Both the position numbers and the translations under genes were made by a program. A model generated the notes under the pieces. That model worked only from the letters and a program-made list of their open reading frames with translations. It searched no databases and had not been told where the DNA came from. From Oceaniferula marina (GTDB lineage Bacteria > Verrucomicrobiota > Verrucomicrobiia > Verrucomicrobiales > Akkermansiaceae): a stretch of DNA of 64,000 nucleotides. The stretch spans positions 1 through 64,000 of the forward strand of contig NZ_JACBAZ010000007.1 in NCBI RefSeq assembly GCF_013391475.1, in the 5' to 3' direction. How positions within the stretch are numbered: the first letter of the stretch is position 1; each line of letters begins with the position of its first letter. This document shows, piece by piece, positions 9,453-18,000 of this stretch.

Positions 9453-10394
9453 CTAGCCTTTGCTCTGCTCAAGCATGCGTAGCAGCGGGGCTGTGGCCTT
9501 TTCCCGGATGTCAGCTGGCATATCGATTTGCGGTTGCAGGGATTGCAGGCAGTCGCGCAGTTTTTCCAGGGTGTTCATTTTCATGAAGTGGCAGTCGTTG
9601 CAGGCGCAGCGTTCGGTGGGGCCGGCAATGAGATTTTTCCCCGGAGCTTCCTTTTGCAGTCGGTGCAGCATGCCGCTTTCGGTGACGACGATGATGTTGT
9701 CGACCGGTGCGTTCTGGCAGTAGGGGATCATTTTTTCTGTCGAGCAGACTTCGTCGGCGAGCAGGCGTACGGCCGTGGTGCATTCCGGGTGGGCGACAAC
9801 GAGAGCGTCCGGGTGTTCTTCTTTGATCTTGTTGATCGACTCCCGGGTGAAATCCATGTGGACGTGGCAGGATCCGTTCCAGAGGTCCATTTTGCGTCCG
9901 GTTTGTTCCATGACCCAGGCGCCGAGGTTGGCGTCGGGGACGAAGAGGATCGGGCGGTCTGCCGGGGCTTGCTCAACAATTCTGACGGCATTGCCGGAGG
10001 TGCAGATGACATCACAGAGTGCCTTCACCCCGGCCGAGCAGTTGATGTAGGCGATGACGTAGTAATTTTTGTCAGCGTGTTGCTTGAGGTAGGATTTGAG
10101 GTCTTCTGCCGGGCACGATGCTTCGAGTGAACATCCGGCATCGAGGTCGGGCAGGACGACTGTTTTCCCTGGATTGACGATTTTGGCGGTTTCCGCCATG
10201 AAGTGGACCCCGCAGAAAGCGATGACGTCGGCGTCTGCTTCCTGGGCACGGTAGGCGAGCCCGAGGGAGTCGCCGACATAATCCGCCAGATCCTGGATAT
10301 CACCAGTCTGGTAGTTGTGGGCGAGGATGACGGCGTTGCGCTCTTTTTTCAAACGAAGGATCTCGTCTCGGAGGTCGAGGGATGTGCTTGGCAT
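9453..10394 (-). CDS. nadA: Quinolinate synthase A (NadA)
   Basis: A 313-residue cytoplasmic 4Fe-4S enzyme condensing iminoaspartate with dihydroxyacetone phosphate to quinolinate in NAD synthesis. Visible motifs are ILAHNYQ, DSLGLA, FCGVHFMAET (first cluster Cys), DVICTSGNA (second Cys), HPEC, TESGM and PTERCACNDCHFMKMNTLEKL (third Cys). The frame extends upstream to 10466, but that region contains the bactofilin terminator (10454-10485), so ATG 10394 (MPSTSLDLRDEI) is the better start and gives normal family length. No nadB or nadC is adjacent. Identification is secure. Confidence 0.96.
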   Translation of the reverse strand: MPSTSLDLRDEILRLKKERNAVILAHNYQTGDIQDLADYVGDSLGLAYRAQEADADVIAFCGVHFMAETAKIVNPGKTVVLPDLDAGCSLEASCPAEDLKSYLKQHADKNYYVIAYINCSAGVKALCDVICTSGNAVRIVEQAPADRPILFVPDANLGAWVMEQTGRKMDLWNGSCHVHMDFTRESINKIKEEHPDALVVAHPECTTAVRLLADEVCSTEKMIPYCQNAPVDNIIVVTESGMLHRLQKEAPGKNLIAGPTERCACNDCHFMKMNTLEKLRDCLQSLQPQIDMPADIREKATAPLLRMLEQSKG

Positions 10395-10453
10395 GGGGAA
10401 AGAGTCAGGAAGCTGGTGAAAAGAGTCAAGAAACAAGCTCGAGGCAGACAAAG

Positions 10454-10485
10454 AAAAACCCACCATCCGTCGAAACGGAGGTGGG
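10454..10485 (-). terminator. Terminator of the bactofilin gene
   Basis: On the minus strand, CCCACC-TCCGT ... ACGGA-GGTGGG (one bulged base) is followed by five T. It separates the bactofilin gene from nadA and argues against the longer nadA start. Confidence 0.88.
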
Positions 10486-10516
10486 TGGATTCAAAAGAGG
10501 TGATTTCAGTCGTCGC

Positions 10517-11290
10517 TTAGCGCTTGTTCATCGACTGAGGTCCTTTGCCCATGGGTTTTCCCATTGGCTTGCCCATCGGCTTTTGGTTGGAAGATTTTTG
10601 CTCGGCTGGCTTTTTCATTCCAGAGAGTTCCTGCTGCGCATGTTTGGGTAGTTTGGGGTCGCTGCCCTTTGCTGCTTGCTGGCCTTGTGGTGTTGTTGGA
10701 GCAGCGGCTGGCTTGCTTGGCTCGGATGGTTTTGCTGGAGCAGGGCTGCTGGTTGCAGGTTGACTGCTGGCCGGTGCTGCCTTTGGCTGTGCGGTTGGAG
10801 TTCCAACGGTTGATTTACCGACGAAGATGGCTCCGGGCTCGATGGAAAGGGAGGCGGCTTTGATGTCGCCGACAAGTTCGCAGTTGGCTTTCAGCTCAAC
10901 GTTGTGGCTGACTTCGATGTTGCCGTAGACTTTTCCGTAGATGACCACCGAACGGGTGCTGATTTCTGCCTGAATCCGTGCGTTCTCTCCTACAGTGAGT
11001 GATCCATCGGATTTGATTTCACCTTCGATCTTGCCATCGACAACGAGGTCGTTGGAGAATTTGATGCTGCCTTTGATTTCAACATCCGAGCTGAGCACGT
11101 TACGTCCACTTGGGCTGGGTGCAGCTGAAGGAGCGGAAGTGGTGGCTGGGGCCGGCTTACTTGGTTGGGATGCCGGTGATGGAGCGCTGGCTGCCGGGGC
11201 GCTGGTCGGCGGTTCTGCTGCCGGGCGCGTTGGGGCTTGGATTGGCTCTGGATTCGGTTGGGCTCCTTTGACTCTTTTAAATACGGACAC
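10517..11290 (-). CDS. Bactofilin (polymer-forming cytoskeletal protein)
   Basis: A 257-residue protein. The central ~95 residues (about 65-160) form the bactofilin right-handed beta-helix: VLSSDVEIKGSIKFSNDLVV, DGKIEGEI, GSLTVGENARIQAEI, VVIYGKVYGNI, AASLSIEPGAIFVG. The N-terminal ~60 residues and C-terminal ~95 residues are Pro/Ala/Ser-rich and probably disordered, and the C-terminus has a short PMGK repeat before a basic tail. Bactofilins self-assemble at the inner membrane and scaffold cell shape or envelope machinery. The gene has its own terminator and stands in a minus-strand cluster of housekeeping genes. The proline-rich tails are longer than in many members. Confidence 0.9.
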   Translation of the reverse strand: MSVFKRVKGAQPNPEPIQAPTRPAAEPPTSAPAASAPSPASQPSKPAPATTSAPSAAPSPSGRNVLSSDVEIKGSIKFSNDLVVDGKIEGEIKSDGSLTVGENARIQAEISTRSVVIYGKVYGNIEVSHNVELKANCELVGDIKAASLSIEPGAIFVGKSTVGTPTAQPKAAPASSQPATSSPAPAKPSEPSKPAAAPTTPQGQQAAKGSDPKLPKHAQQELSGMKKPAEQKSSNQKPMGKPMGKPMGKGPQSMNKR

Positions 11291-11368
11291 GATTCTTAAA
11301 TAATATGGTTGTTACGATGGGTAGGTATCAAATCACCCTTCTTTCTCAAGGGGAATCTTTGAAAATTT

Positions 11369-12196
11369 TTACGGAGCTTCAGAGGCTTCGCTTTCAGTTT
11401 TCTGCTTTTCTGCGGGATTGTTTTGTTCTGCCTCGCCTGGAGTAGGTGTTGGCGTAGCTGTTGGTTCCACAGGAGGCGTCACTGGTGCCGGTGGGGCGGG
11501 TGTGACCGCGGGCGCTGGTGGTGCCGGTGGGGCGACTGGTGCCGGTGGGGCTGGCTGAATTTTGGTGGGAGGTTCAGCATTCACAAGTGCCAAGCGGGCT
11601 GCGGCGGCTTGGCTGAAGGTGTTGCCCTGGGCTCCTTCGTCTGCCTGTGCTTTTTTATACCAGGTGGAGGCCTCTTCTTTTTTGCCTGCGGCCTTGGCGA
11701 TGTCGCCCAAGGTGATGCAGGCGAGAGGGGCGATGTAGCTGTCGCTCTCGTTTTCGGCAATTTCGGTGAGTAGGGTGCTGGCATCCTCCGTTTTACCTTC
11801 CTCGAGCATGCGCAGGGCCAGGCTGACCTGGGCACTTGCTTTGGCCGGGTGGTTCGGGTTGTTGTCGATGAATTCGTTCAGTGTCTGGATGGCGTCGGTT
11901 GGCGAGTCTTCTCCTTGCAAGTCGGCCAGTAGGGGGAGTGCCGTGGAAGCCGCTTTGCTTTCGGGCCATTGAGAAATGACTTTTTGGTAATCCTCGGCGG
12001 ATTCTGCGGTCAGCAGGGCGGCTCCAGCCTCCTCAGCTTTTCCTTTGGCAATGCCGGAATAAATGACATAGGCGATCATACCGAGGGCGAGCAGAATAGC
12101 GGCGATGATCAGTTTTTTCTGGTGGGCGTCGAGAAATTGATCGAGCTTGCTTGGGCCGTGGTCGATTTCTGCGAAGGGTGTGGGTGATTCAGCCAT
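11369..12196 (-). CDS. YfgM-like membrane-anchored TPR protein with proline-rich tail
   Basis: A 275-residue protein starting at ATG 12196 (MAESPTPFAEID). The upstream extension of the frame is proline-rich without a plausible signal and was rejected. Residues ~28-50 (KKLIIAAILLALGMIAYVIYSG) form one membrane segment. Residues ~55-205 are helical repeats of tetratricopeptide type (WPESKAASTALPLLADL, ASAQVSLALRMLEEGK, SYIAPLACITLGDIAKAAGKKEEASTWYKKA). Residues ~215-275 are a low-complexity Pro/Ala/Thr/Glu tail. The layout resembles YfgM/TPR_21-type proteins, ancillary to envelope protein export. This assignment is by architecture, not by a catalytic motif. The gene lies between bactofilin and Mrp genes on the same strand. 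Confidence 0.7.
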   Translation of the reverse strand: MAESPTPFAEIDHGPSKLDQFLDAHQKKLIIAAILLALGMIAYVIYSGIAKGKAEEAGAALLTAESAEDYQKVISQWPESKAASTALPLLADLQGEDSPTDAIQTLNEFIDNNPNHPAKASAQVSLALRMLEEGKTEDASTLLTEIAENESDSYIAPLACITLGDIAKAAGKKEEASTWYKKAQADEGAQGNTFSQAAAARLALVNAEPPTKIQPAPPAPVAPPAPPAPAVTPAPPAPVTPPVEPTATPTPTPGEAEQNNPAEKQKTESEASEAP

Positions 12197-12302
12197 AGAA
12201 TAGGTAAGTTGGGCGGGCGTGATAGCGGAGGTCGGAGGGCTTGGCAAGGGAATAGCTTTTAGAATCGTTTTTTCCCTTGGTGCGGGTTGCAGGGGGGCTC
12301 GA

Positions 12303-13340
12303 CTAACCGAGAAGCAGCACGGATTTGGCGATGTCGGCAAATGCGGCGCTTGTCGGATTGGCCGAGGGATCCGAGAGGGCGATGGGCTGGCCGCTGTCAC
12401 CTTGTTGTCGGGTCGGAATATTGATCGGGATTTGACCTAGCAGCGGGACTTTGAGTTTTTCCGCTTCACGGGCTCCTCCTCCTTCGCCAAAGATCGGGTA
12501 GCGGGTGCCGTGGTCACATTCAAACCAGGCCATGTTCTCGATCAGTCCGAGGATGGGAACGTTGACCTTGTCGAACATCGAGACCGCCTTTCTTGCATCG
12601 ATCAGGGCCACTTCCTGCGGAGTGGTGACGATGATGGCCCCGGTCAGGGCGATGGTCTGGACGATGGTTAGTTGAATGTCTCCGGTTCCGGGGGGCAGGT
12701 CGAGAATGAGGTAGTCGAGATCTCCCCAAAGGACGTGGGTGAGAAATTGCTGGGTGTAGCGGGTTGCCAGTGGTCCGCGGACGATGACCGGGGAGTCATC
12801 TTCCAGCAGGAAGCCCATGGACATCAGCTTGACGTCGTGGGCGGTGATGGGGATGATTTGGTTGTCCTCGGTTGCCAGGGGGCGTTCGTTTTTCCCAAAC
12901 ATCAGGGTGATCGACGGACCGCAGAGATCGCAATCGCAGAGTCCTACCTTGGCTCCGGTCTTGGAGAGGGCCACGGCAAGGTTGGAGGCCACGGTGGATT
13001 TACCGACGCCTCCTTTGCCTGAGGCCACGGCGATGATTTTTTTGACTCCCGGGATGTTGCTTTTTTCCTGTCCCTCGGCTGAACCCGCTTGGGTGCTGGG
13101 TTCTTGGACGTCGATTTCAATCTTGGCATGCTTGATTTCCGGAACCGGATCGAGCACCGCATGGCAGTTATTGAAAATTTGTTCTGGAACCGTGGGGTCC
13201 TTGGTTTGGATGCTGATCAGGACCGTGACAATACCGGCGTCGATTTGCACATCCTTGACCAGGCCGAAGGAGACGATGTCACGGCTGAAGCCGGGGTAGG
13301 GAACTTGTTTGAGAAGCTCAAGTATGGATTCAGGATTCAT
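12303..13340 (-). CDS. Mrp/ApbC-family Fe-S cluster carrier ATPase
   Basis: A 345-residue cytoplasmic P-loop ATPase. Residues ~1-85 are a MIP18/DUF59 domain (ESILELLKQVPYPGFSRDIVSFGLVKDV). The ParA/Mrp ATPase core follows: deviant Walker A SGKGGVGKSTV (~112-122), GLCDCDLCGPSI, YLILDLPPGTGDIQLT and ENMAWFECDHGTRYPIFGEGG. The C-x-x-C pair that binds the bridging cluster in many Mrp proteins is not obvious: here ENMAWFECDHG keeps only one Cys near the usual place. Mrp/ApbC proteins transfer Fe-S clusters to apoproteins, and the Fe-S enzyme NadA encoded close by is a plausible client. Length fits the family. Confidence 0.92.
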   Translation of the reverse strand: MNPESILELLKQVPYPGFSRDIVSFGLVKDVQIDAGIVTVLISIQTKDPTVPEQIFNNCHAVLDPVPEIKHAKIEIDVQEPSTQAGSAEGQEKSNIPGVKKIIAVASGKGGVGKSTVASNLAVALSKTGAKVGLCDCDLCGPSITLMFGKNERPLATEDNQIIPITAHDVKLMSMGFLLEDDSPVIVRGPLATRYTQQFLTHVLWGDLDYLILDLPPGTGDIQLTIVQTIALTGAIIVTTPQEVALIDARKAVSMFDKVNVPILGLIENMAWFECDHGTRYPIFGEGGGAREAEKLKVPLLGQIPINIPTRQQGDSGQPIALSDPSANPTSAAFADIAKSVLLLG

Positions 13341-13376
13341 GAAGAATGAGGAGTTTAGAAAGTAGAAGAAGGGGGC

Positions 13377-14102
13377 TTAGTGCTCTTCGTGGGTTGTTTG
13401 GCTCGATAGGTAGAGAATGCGTCCGCAGTTCTCACATTGGGTGATTTCTTTTTCCGCCTGAACATTGATCATGGTAGCGGCTACGAGTTTCATATGGCAG
13501 CCTTGGCATTGTCCGCGCTCAGCTGAAACAATGGCATCACCACCTTTGGATTTCATCAGCCGTTCATAAAGGGAGAGTTGGTCTTCATCGACGGCCGAAG
13601 CCAGAGAGTCACGATCAGACTGCACTTCCGTTTTTTGTTGTTGGCACTCTGCAGCTTTTTTGTCGAGCAGTTCGATTTCTTCATCGACCATACCCTGGGT
13701 GATGTCGAGAGCGGCCTGGGCCTTGTTCCGTATTTCTTGTAAGCCGTCGGCCTTTTCCATCAGTTCGAGCTCGGTTGTTTCCAGCGCATCGATTTCTTCC
13801 GTGTAGCGGGTGATTTCATTTCCGAGAGCCGTAAACTCTTCGTTTTTCTTGGTTTCATACTGCTGGACTTTCAGTTTTGTGAGGGTGTCTTTCCGCACGC
13901 CGATATCCAGTTCGACATTTTTGATGGCGATTTCGTTTTCCTGAATGGCGGATTTTGCCTGGGCTACGGTGTCGAGGTCGTTAGCCAGCCGTTCCTTGGC
14001 TCGTTGCTGATCATTGGGGATGCGTTTCAGCTCGTTGGTGAGTTTGAGGATACGTTGGTCCCGATCCTGGAGGATGAGTAAGGATTCGATTTCAGAAAGC
14101 AT
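13377..14102 (-). CDS. CT398/HP0958-type coiled-coil protein with C4 zinc ribbon
   Basis: A 241-residue protein. Residues ~1-170 are almost wholly heptad-rich coiled coil (long Glu/Lys/Leu stretches). The C-terminus carries a zinc ribbon with CQGCH (~199-203) and CENCGR (~223-228). This matches the C4-type zinc-ribbon family (DUF164; CT398 of Chlamydia, HP0958 of Helicobacter), which the PVC superphylum encodes widely. Family members act as chaperone or RNA-associated factors; the exact role here is unknown. It is 36 bases upstream of the mrp-like gene on the same strand and probably co-transcribed with it. Confidence 0.88.
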   Translation of the reverse strand: MLSEIESLLILQDRDQRILKLTNELKRIPNDQQRAKERLANDLDTVAQAKSAIQENEIAIKNVELDIGVRKDTLTKLKVQQYETKKNEEFTALGNEITRYTEEIDALETTELELMEKADGLQEIRNKAQAALDITQGMVDEEIELLDKKAAECQQQKTEVQSDRDSLASAVDEDQLSLYERLMKSKGGDAIVSAERGQCQGCHMKLVAATMINVQAEKEITQCENCGRILYLSSQTTHEEH

Positions 14103-14243
14103 GCATGGGTTCTACCCCCTGATTGGCCCTGGGGCAAGTGTAGCCTGTGTCGAGAAAGATGATTTTTCTTGGTAGCCAAAATTGGCGTCATCGGATAGGG
14201 TCTGGCTGTCGTTTGCGATGAGTCGACAAAGCCAAACCGAAAA

Positions 14244-15833
14244 ATGATGAAAATTGAGTGTCCAGAGTGTAGTCAACGATTTGATGTGACGGATGAGTTT
14301 ATGGGAAAGACCGTGGAGTGCGGGTCCTGTGATGGTCGTTTCAAGGTGGATGATGAAGTGTTGGTGAAGGAGAAACAAAAATTTTATCCAGGTGAGAAAC
14401 GGGGAGCGCATCTTGAGCGGTTTGCCAGCGCCAAGGCGAGCGCGGTTTCGGCCGCCCCGGAGGCGGTGCAAGTGGGCTTTCAGCAGGCACACTATCAGCC
14501 GGACCCTCATGCAGAGCTCGTGGGGCCACCTCGTCCCAGACGTACGGTGGCTGCGGTCCTTGGTGGTAGCTTGATGGTTTTGATTCTGATTGTCTTTTTA
14601 CTGGCAGGAGGAAAAGAGGGACCGATGAGGGATATGGAAACGCAGAATCGGTTTATTCTCTGCGGATTTACGGCACTATTGGGCTGTGGCTTGTTATTCT
14701 ATGGCATGGTGAAGAACCGGATGATGGGCGGATTGCTGTGTTTGCTTCTCGGTGGGGGCTTGATGGCGATGCCTGTGCTGTTTCCTGGAAACCCAACCAG
14801 CGCATCGGATGATTATGTCCCCGACCTGGTGGCAGAAAAAGAAGCGGAGGATGAGGCTGTGGCAGCCGATGATGAGGCGGATTATATGGACGAAATTGGC
14901 TACGAGCCCGTAGCCGAGTCCTTGCGGGTAGCTCCAGCTCACAGCATTGTGGCTATTTATTTGCGTAATGCCAACAAGGGGGTGCGGGAAAAAATCTCTG
15001 ATTACCTCTACGAGGAAACAGGCAAGCTTGCCCGTGGGATTTCTTATGACCGGGGAGATTTTCGCGACAGTGGATTGTATGGTCTGATTCTGCTTCAGCA
15101 ACAGACCAAAAGCATCGATGAGGTTGCCGTGCTGTGCAGTAAGTTCGGACGGATCAATAAAATTTACAAGAACCTACGGGTCGTGGATGTGACGGTTTCC
15201 AATTCCAAAATTGTGAAGCTCGACCCTGAATCGTCTCTGGATCCGAGCAGTTCGACGTATTACCGCGAACAGCTCAAGGCACTGCGTGGATTTGACCCCG
15301 AGCAAATTAAAAAGGCGGTCGCTCGACTGGGCGGGGTGGAGCCTAAAGCCCACCGGGATGATATTTCCAAGGAATTGCTGCGCTTGCTGGCGGAGAAGAA
15401 GGACAAGGAGCTCCGACTGGCTCTTTTTAAGGCGATTTCTGTCTGGTCTCAGCCGGGAGATGGTGCGGGTGTCGTGGTTCTTGCCGCTGTGAATGATTTA
15501 TACAAGGTCGGGGAGTCCAGTAAAATAGCCATGGAGTTCCTTATTGATCGTCAAGTGGATGGTTCCCAATTGGTTCTGATGGAGTTATGGAGCAAAGACC
15601 CCGTTGAGTGGTCTCCCTTGTTTTTGAAACTCGGTGAGGGTGCCCAGGTCTTGCTGCTCCCCTCGCTGAATCAAATGGATACCGTGCATGTGGTGGCCGC
15701 AGCCGATATTCTTGGTAAAGTCGGCTCCAAGGCCTGTGTTCCCGAGCTTGAAAAAGCGGCTGAGCAGCAGACTGAGGAATTAAGTAAAAATTCTCTGAAA
15801 GCTGCCATTGACGAAATTGAAAAGCGCTCCTAG
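14244..15833 (+). CDS. Zinc-ribbon membrane protein with HEAT-like C-terminal region
   Basis: A 529-residue protein. The N-terminus has two CxxC knuckles (IECPECSQRF, VECGSCDGRF) spaced as in MJ0042-type zinc ribbons common in Planctomycetes and Verrucomicrobia. About residues 100-120, 133-152 and 158-175 are hydrophobic and likely membrane-spanning (AVLGGSLMVLILIVFLLAG; GLLCLLLGGGLMAMPVLF). An acidic linker follows, then an extracytoplasmic or cytoplasmic domain with helical, HEAT-like repeats (EQIKKAVARLGGVEP, DISKELLRLLAEKKDKELRLALFKAI, ACVPELEKAAEQQTEEL). No enzyme motif is visible. It is divergent from the zinc-ribbon coiled-coil gene and precedes tRNA-Leu. Function unknown. Confidence 0.75.
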   Translation: MMKIECPECSQRFDVTDEFMGKTVECGSCDGRFKVDDEVLVKEKQKFYPGEKRGAHLERFASAKASAVSAAPEAVQVGFQQAHYQPDPHAELVGPPRPRRTVAAVLGGSLMVLILIVFLLAGGKEGPMRDMETQNRFILCGFTALLGCGLLFYGMVKNRMMGGLLCLLLGGGLMAMPVLFPGNPTSASDDYVPDLVAEKEAEDEAVAADDEADYMDEIGYEPVAESLRVAPAHSIVAIYLRNANKGVREKISDYLYEETGKLARGISYDRGDFRDSGLYGLILLQQQTKSIDEVAVLCSKFGRINKIYKNLRVVDVTVSNSKIVKLDPESSLDPSSSTYYREQLKALRGFDPEQIKKAVARLGGVEPKAHRDDISKELLRLLAEKKDKELRLALFKAISVWSQPGDGAGVVVLAAVNDLYKVGESSKIAMEFLIDRQVDGSQLVLMELWSKDPVEWSPLFLKLGEGAQVLLLPSLNQMDTVHVVAAADILGKVGSKACVPELEKAAEQQTEELSKNSLKAAIDEIEKRS

Positions 15834-15885
15834 TCTGCACGCCGTCTCCCGGGAAACCTCGGTGAGATAAGGATCATTTCCCAAT

Positions 15886-15971
15886 GCCGCCGTGGCGGAA
15901 TTGGTAGACGCGACGGATTTAAAATCCGTTGATTGGTAACAATCGTGCCGGTTCGATCCCGGCCGGCGGTA
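15886..15971 (+). tRNA. tRNA-Leu (anticodon TAA)
   Basis: An 86-nt class II tRNA. The acceptor stem is GCCGCCG/CGGCGGT with G-T at the first pair and discriminator A. The anticodon stem ACGGA/TCCGT encloses loop TTTAAAA, anticodon TAA. The long variable arm is GATTG-GTAA-CAATC. The T arm is GCCGG-TTCGATC-CCGGC. CCA is not encoded. It is followed by a terminator, and its 3' part is the left end of a 57-bp direct repeat that recurs at 26968. Confidence 0.96.
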
Positions 15972-15978
15972 TGGGGAA
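15922..15978 (+). repeat. attL-like 57-bp direct repeat (3' part of tRNA-Leu)
   Basis: Bases 15922-15978 (from the anticodon loop through the tRNA 3' end plus seven bases) are identical to 26968-27024. The identity stops abruptly on the left (A versus C) and becomes patchy on the right. A tRNA 3' end duplicated beside an integrase remnant is the standard sign of tyrosine-recombinase integration. Confidence 0.9.
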
Positions 15979-15993
15979 TCTCTTATGGAATAA

Positions 15994-16027
15994 AGGCTGT
16001 ATCCGATTTTGGTGCAGCCTTTTTTTT
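15994..16027 (+). terminator. Terminator after tRNA-Leu
   Basis: Stem AGGCTG ... CAGCCT with a 15-base loop, followed by a run of T. Confidence 0.75.
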
Positions 16028-16130
16028 GGGGTGTGCGAGTGTATTCGCTTCTGTTTTCTCCGATTTGCAGGAAAAAAGTGAGATAAATCGGAGACTGATA
16101 GATTCGATTTTCGGACCTAACTGACCACAC

Positions 16131-16363
16131 ATGCTGGATGTGATGCATTTGATCGAGCCTTCTCGGCAAGTGTTGGCGAGAATTCCCGATTCCAGGCGAG
16201 TGCCTACAGTCGTCAGCTTCCATAGTCTACGCTATACAGCCGTGACCATGCTCCATGACGCAGGCATCCCGGCAAGTTACCGTGGAAGAGTGGGTCGGCC
16301 ATGACAGTGTCGAGGTCCACAAGGCTTATATAAAGATTGGCTGTGAGTCGTATCAGATGCTCT
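16131..16363 (+). pseudogene. Tyrosine recombinase (phage-type integrase) C-terminal remnant, frameshifted
   Basis: The frame from 16131 reads VVSFHSLRYTAVTMLHDAGIPAS (first part 16209 on), which is the conserved HxLR box of tyrosine recombinases. It then runs into a stop. The continuation lies in another frame from about 16261: VTVEEWVGHDSVEVHKAYIKIG, giving the second His (GHDS) and the nucleophile-type Tyr (AYIKIG). At least one indel near 16255-16275 separates them, and the N-terminal and core-binding domains are absent, so the gene is dead. It starts 160 bases from the tRNA-Leu 3' end in the orientation expected for an integrase that inserted there. Confidence 0.85.
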
Positions 16364-16393
16364 GCCAGAACTGTAGAAGTCTGCGGCTTCCCT

Positions 16394-16981
16394 CTATTCC
16401 CTCTCTGCCATCTGAACCGATACTCGGCAGAAGAGGGCTTTGCGGCCGCTCTTGGGGACTTGGATGGTCTTGAGGGTGCCGTCACCTTCTACGGTGTAGT
16501 CAGCGGGACCTGACATGTCTGTGAGTGTCTCGGTGATGTGCAGGTAGTAGATGCGTCCAGGCTGAGATTGCCAGCGGACGGTCATGCTGCCTTGTGGGGC
16601 GTCTTCGGACTCCAAGGTTTCGATCTTAAAGACGGATGAGGCGTCCCGGGGATTGAGGCCTGCGATGTATTCAGCGAGGTTGTCCTGCCCGTCATTGTCT
16701 TGGTCCTGGCTTGCTGACATCGCTGTGTTGTTGCCGGTGTGTTTACGCTCCCACCAGTTGGGGATGCCATCAATGTCGGCATCGATAAACTCACCGCCGG
16801 TATCGAGCAGGAAGAAGTTACCCTCTGCATTGATTACAAAGACAAAGTCGGACTGGCCGGGGTGTAGACCTCTGCGGTATTCTTCGACGTTACTGTAGGC
16901 ATCGCCATCTGGATTCCCGGCAGCGTCATTCGCTGTGCGGGTCAGGCCGTATTTGTCCTCCCACGAGTCAAGCATGCCATC
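16394..16981 (-). pseudogene. C-terminal fragment of a large secreted calcium-repeat protein
   Basis: About 195 residues with a proper stop at 16394 and no credible start. The fragment contains three repeats in the style of thrombospondin-type-3/dockerin-like calcium loops common in verrucomicrobial exoproteins: SWEDKYGLTRTANDAAGNPDGDAYSNVEEYRRG, IDADIDGIPNWWERKHTGN and SASQDQDNDGQDNLAEYIAGLNP. A beta-rich C-terminal domain follows (TVRWQSQPGRIYYLHITETL). Such tails normally end proteins of many hundreds of residues. The upstream part is replaced near 16985 by unrelated transposase-like sequence in the opposite orientation, so this is a truncated gene. Original function is not recoverable. 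Confidence 0.7.
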
Positions 16982-16984
16982 CTC

Positions 16985-17336
16985 AAGGTGTGGGGCGGAG
17001 TGCCCCTGCTGTAAGGGCACCATGCGCCCCGTCCGCACCTTCCTCCGGCACGAGGAAATCCAATTCTTCCTCTGGCTCCACGGCCTCTGGGAAGGAATCA
17101 TCCATCTTCCCCGGCCACCGCCGCCGCCCTTCGACATCGAAACCATGGAGCCCATCGAGCCACCTTGGCAAGCCATCAAGGAATGGATACCCGACGACGA
17201 ACCTAATCTCACTTGGTTCAATCAGGAAAGGAAACCAGCAGGGGATGATTCCAGACAGTATGACCAAAGCCTCGCTTGGCAACCAACCGAAATACCTCTC
17301 GGCGATGGCCGCACCCTGGTTCTCGATCCCACATAA
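16985..17336 (+). pseudogene. Probable IS91-like transposase C-terminal remnant
   Basis: In the plus-strand frame ending at 17336, a cysteine knuckle (AECPCCKGTMRPVRTF, ~17000) is followed by FLWLHGLWEGIIHLPRPPPPPFD and a charged tail. A CxxC knuckle followed by a hydrophobic helix and a Pro run is the usual C-terminal end of IS91-type (Y1-HUH) transposases. No upstream catalytic region is present. The fragment directly abuts the truncated calcium-repeat gene. The assignment rests on this motif layout only. Confidence 0.4.
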
Positions 17337-17424
17337 ACTCCATTGACAATATTTCAAAAATCAACCCCCTATCTCCTCCTCGCATGATGCTCTCGACCAC
17401 CTTCCTCAAAAAGCAAATTCCTAG

Positions 17425-17586
17425 CAGTCCTGTTATATTGCAACCAAGCCCAAGATCAAAAGAGTGGTCGAGCAGGTTGTGAGTGCTCTTGAGTATTGGC
17501 CTGAGTTTGCCGAAAAGGCCAAGGTTGCGGAACAGCAGGCCCTGCAGATTGACCGTGTCATAGATCATCAACTCTCATTGAAATGA
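17425..17586 (+). pseudogene. HipA-type toxin kinase C-terminal remnant
   Basis: The open frame reads VVEQVVSALEYWPEFAEKAK then VAEQQALQIDRVIDHQLSLK and stops at 17584-17586. This resembles the last helices of HipA-family serine/threonine kinases (pattern W..FA..A.V......I). The kinase core and the antitoxin gene are missing. Assignment by pattern only; moderate doubt. Confidence 0.4.
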
Positions 17587-17679
17587 TGGGTGCTTGCGTT
17601 TTTTATCGCTGACCGCGAAATAGGTGAATGGCCGCGAAAAAGAACCGTAGAAACGGTTTTATACCATTTGAGCATTCAG

Positions 17680-17849
17680 ATTGTCGGAATGACGCAAGTC
17701 TTTTGGATTCTGGCAAGGAACAAGGAGGAAGCATAGCGATCTATGCGATCGACGCGAAACGCCGCTAGTCTTCAAAAGACACAGCGGCCCGCATCGCTCC
17801 AGCTTCGCTGGCAAAATAACAAAACCTAATATTTCCTCATTCCGACAAT
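17680..17849. mobile_element. 170-bp inverted-repeat element (MITE-like)
   Basis: Bounded by the perfect 13-bp inverted repeat ATTGTCGGAATGA (17680-17692) / TCATTCCGACAAT (17837-17849). No coding potential inside. It shares the core TGTCGGA with the next element. Confidence 0.6.
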
Positions 17850-17861
17850 ATGTCTGGGCGA

Positions 17862-18000
17862 CTGTCGGACTTAAGATTGAAGTTAGATTATCACCCTTAA
17901 ACTAGACACTTAACGCATCCAGTGTGAGCTGTAGCTACTTCAAAAAAGAGGCTATCCCCTCTAGGCCGCTCATAAAAGCTAAAATTTTTAAGTCCGACAG
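17862..18000. mobile_element. 139-bp inverted-repeat element (MITE-like)
   Basis: Bounded by the perfect 13-bp inverted repeat CTGTCGGACTTAA (17862-17874) / TTAAGTCCGACAG (17988-18000). Only 12 bases separate it from the preceding element, and the ends share TGTCGGA. No coding potential. Confidence 0.6.

Noticed and set aside
10395-10466. Longer start for quinolinate synthase
   Set aside because: The extra codons cover the bactofilin terminator and would lengthen the protein beyond the family norm.
12197-12400. Longer start for the YfgM-like protein
   Set aside because: The extension overlaps the end of the Mrp gene and is antisense-like proline-rich sequence.
16983-17571. Minus-strand frames near the IS91-like remnant
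   Set aside because: They are antisense to the transposase-like and HipA-like frames and contain no motif.
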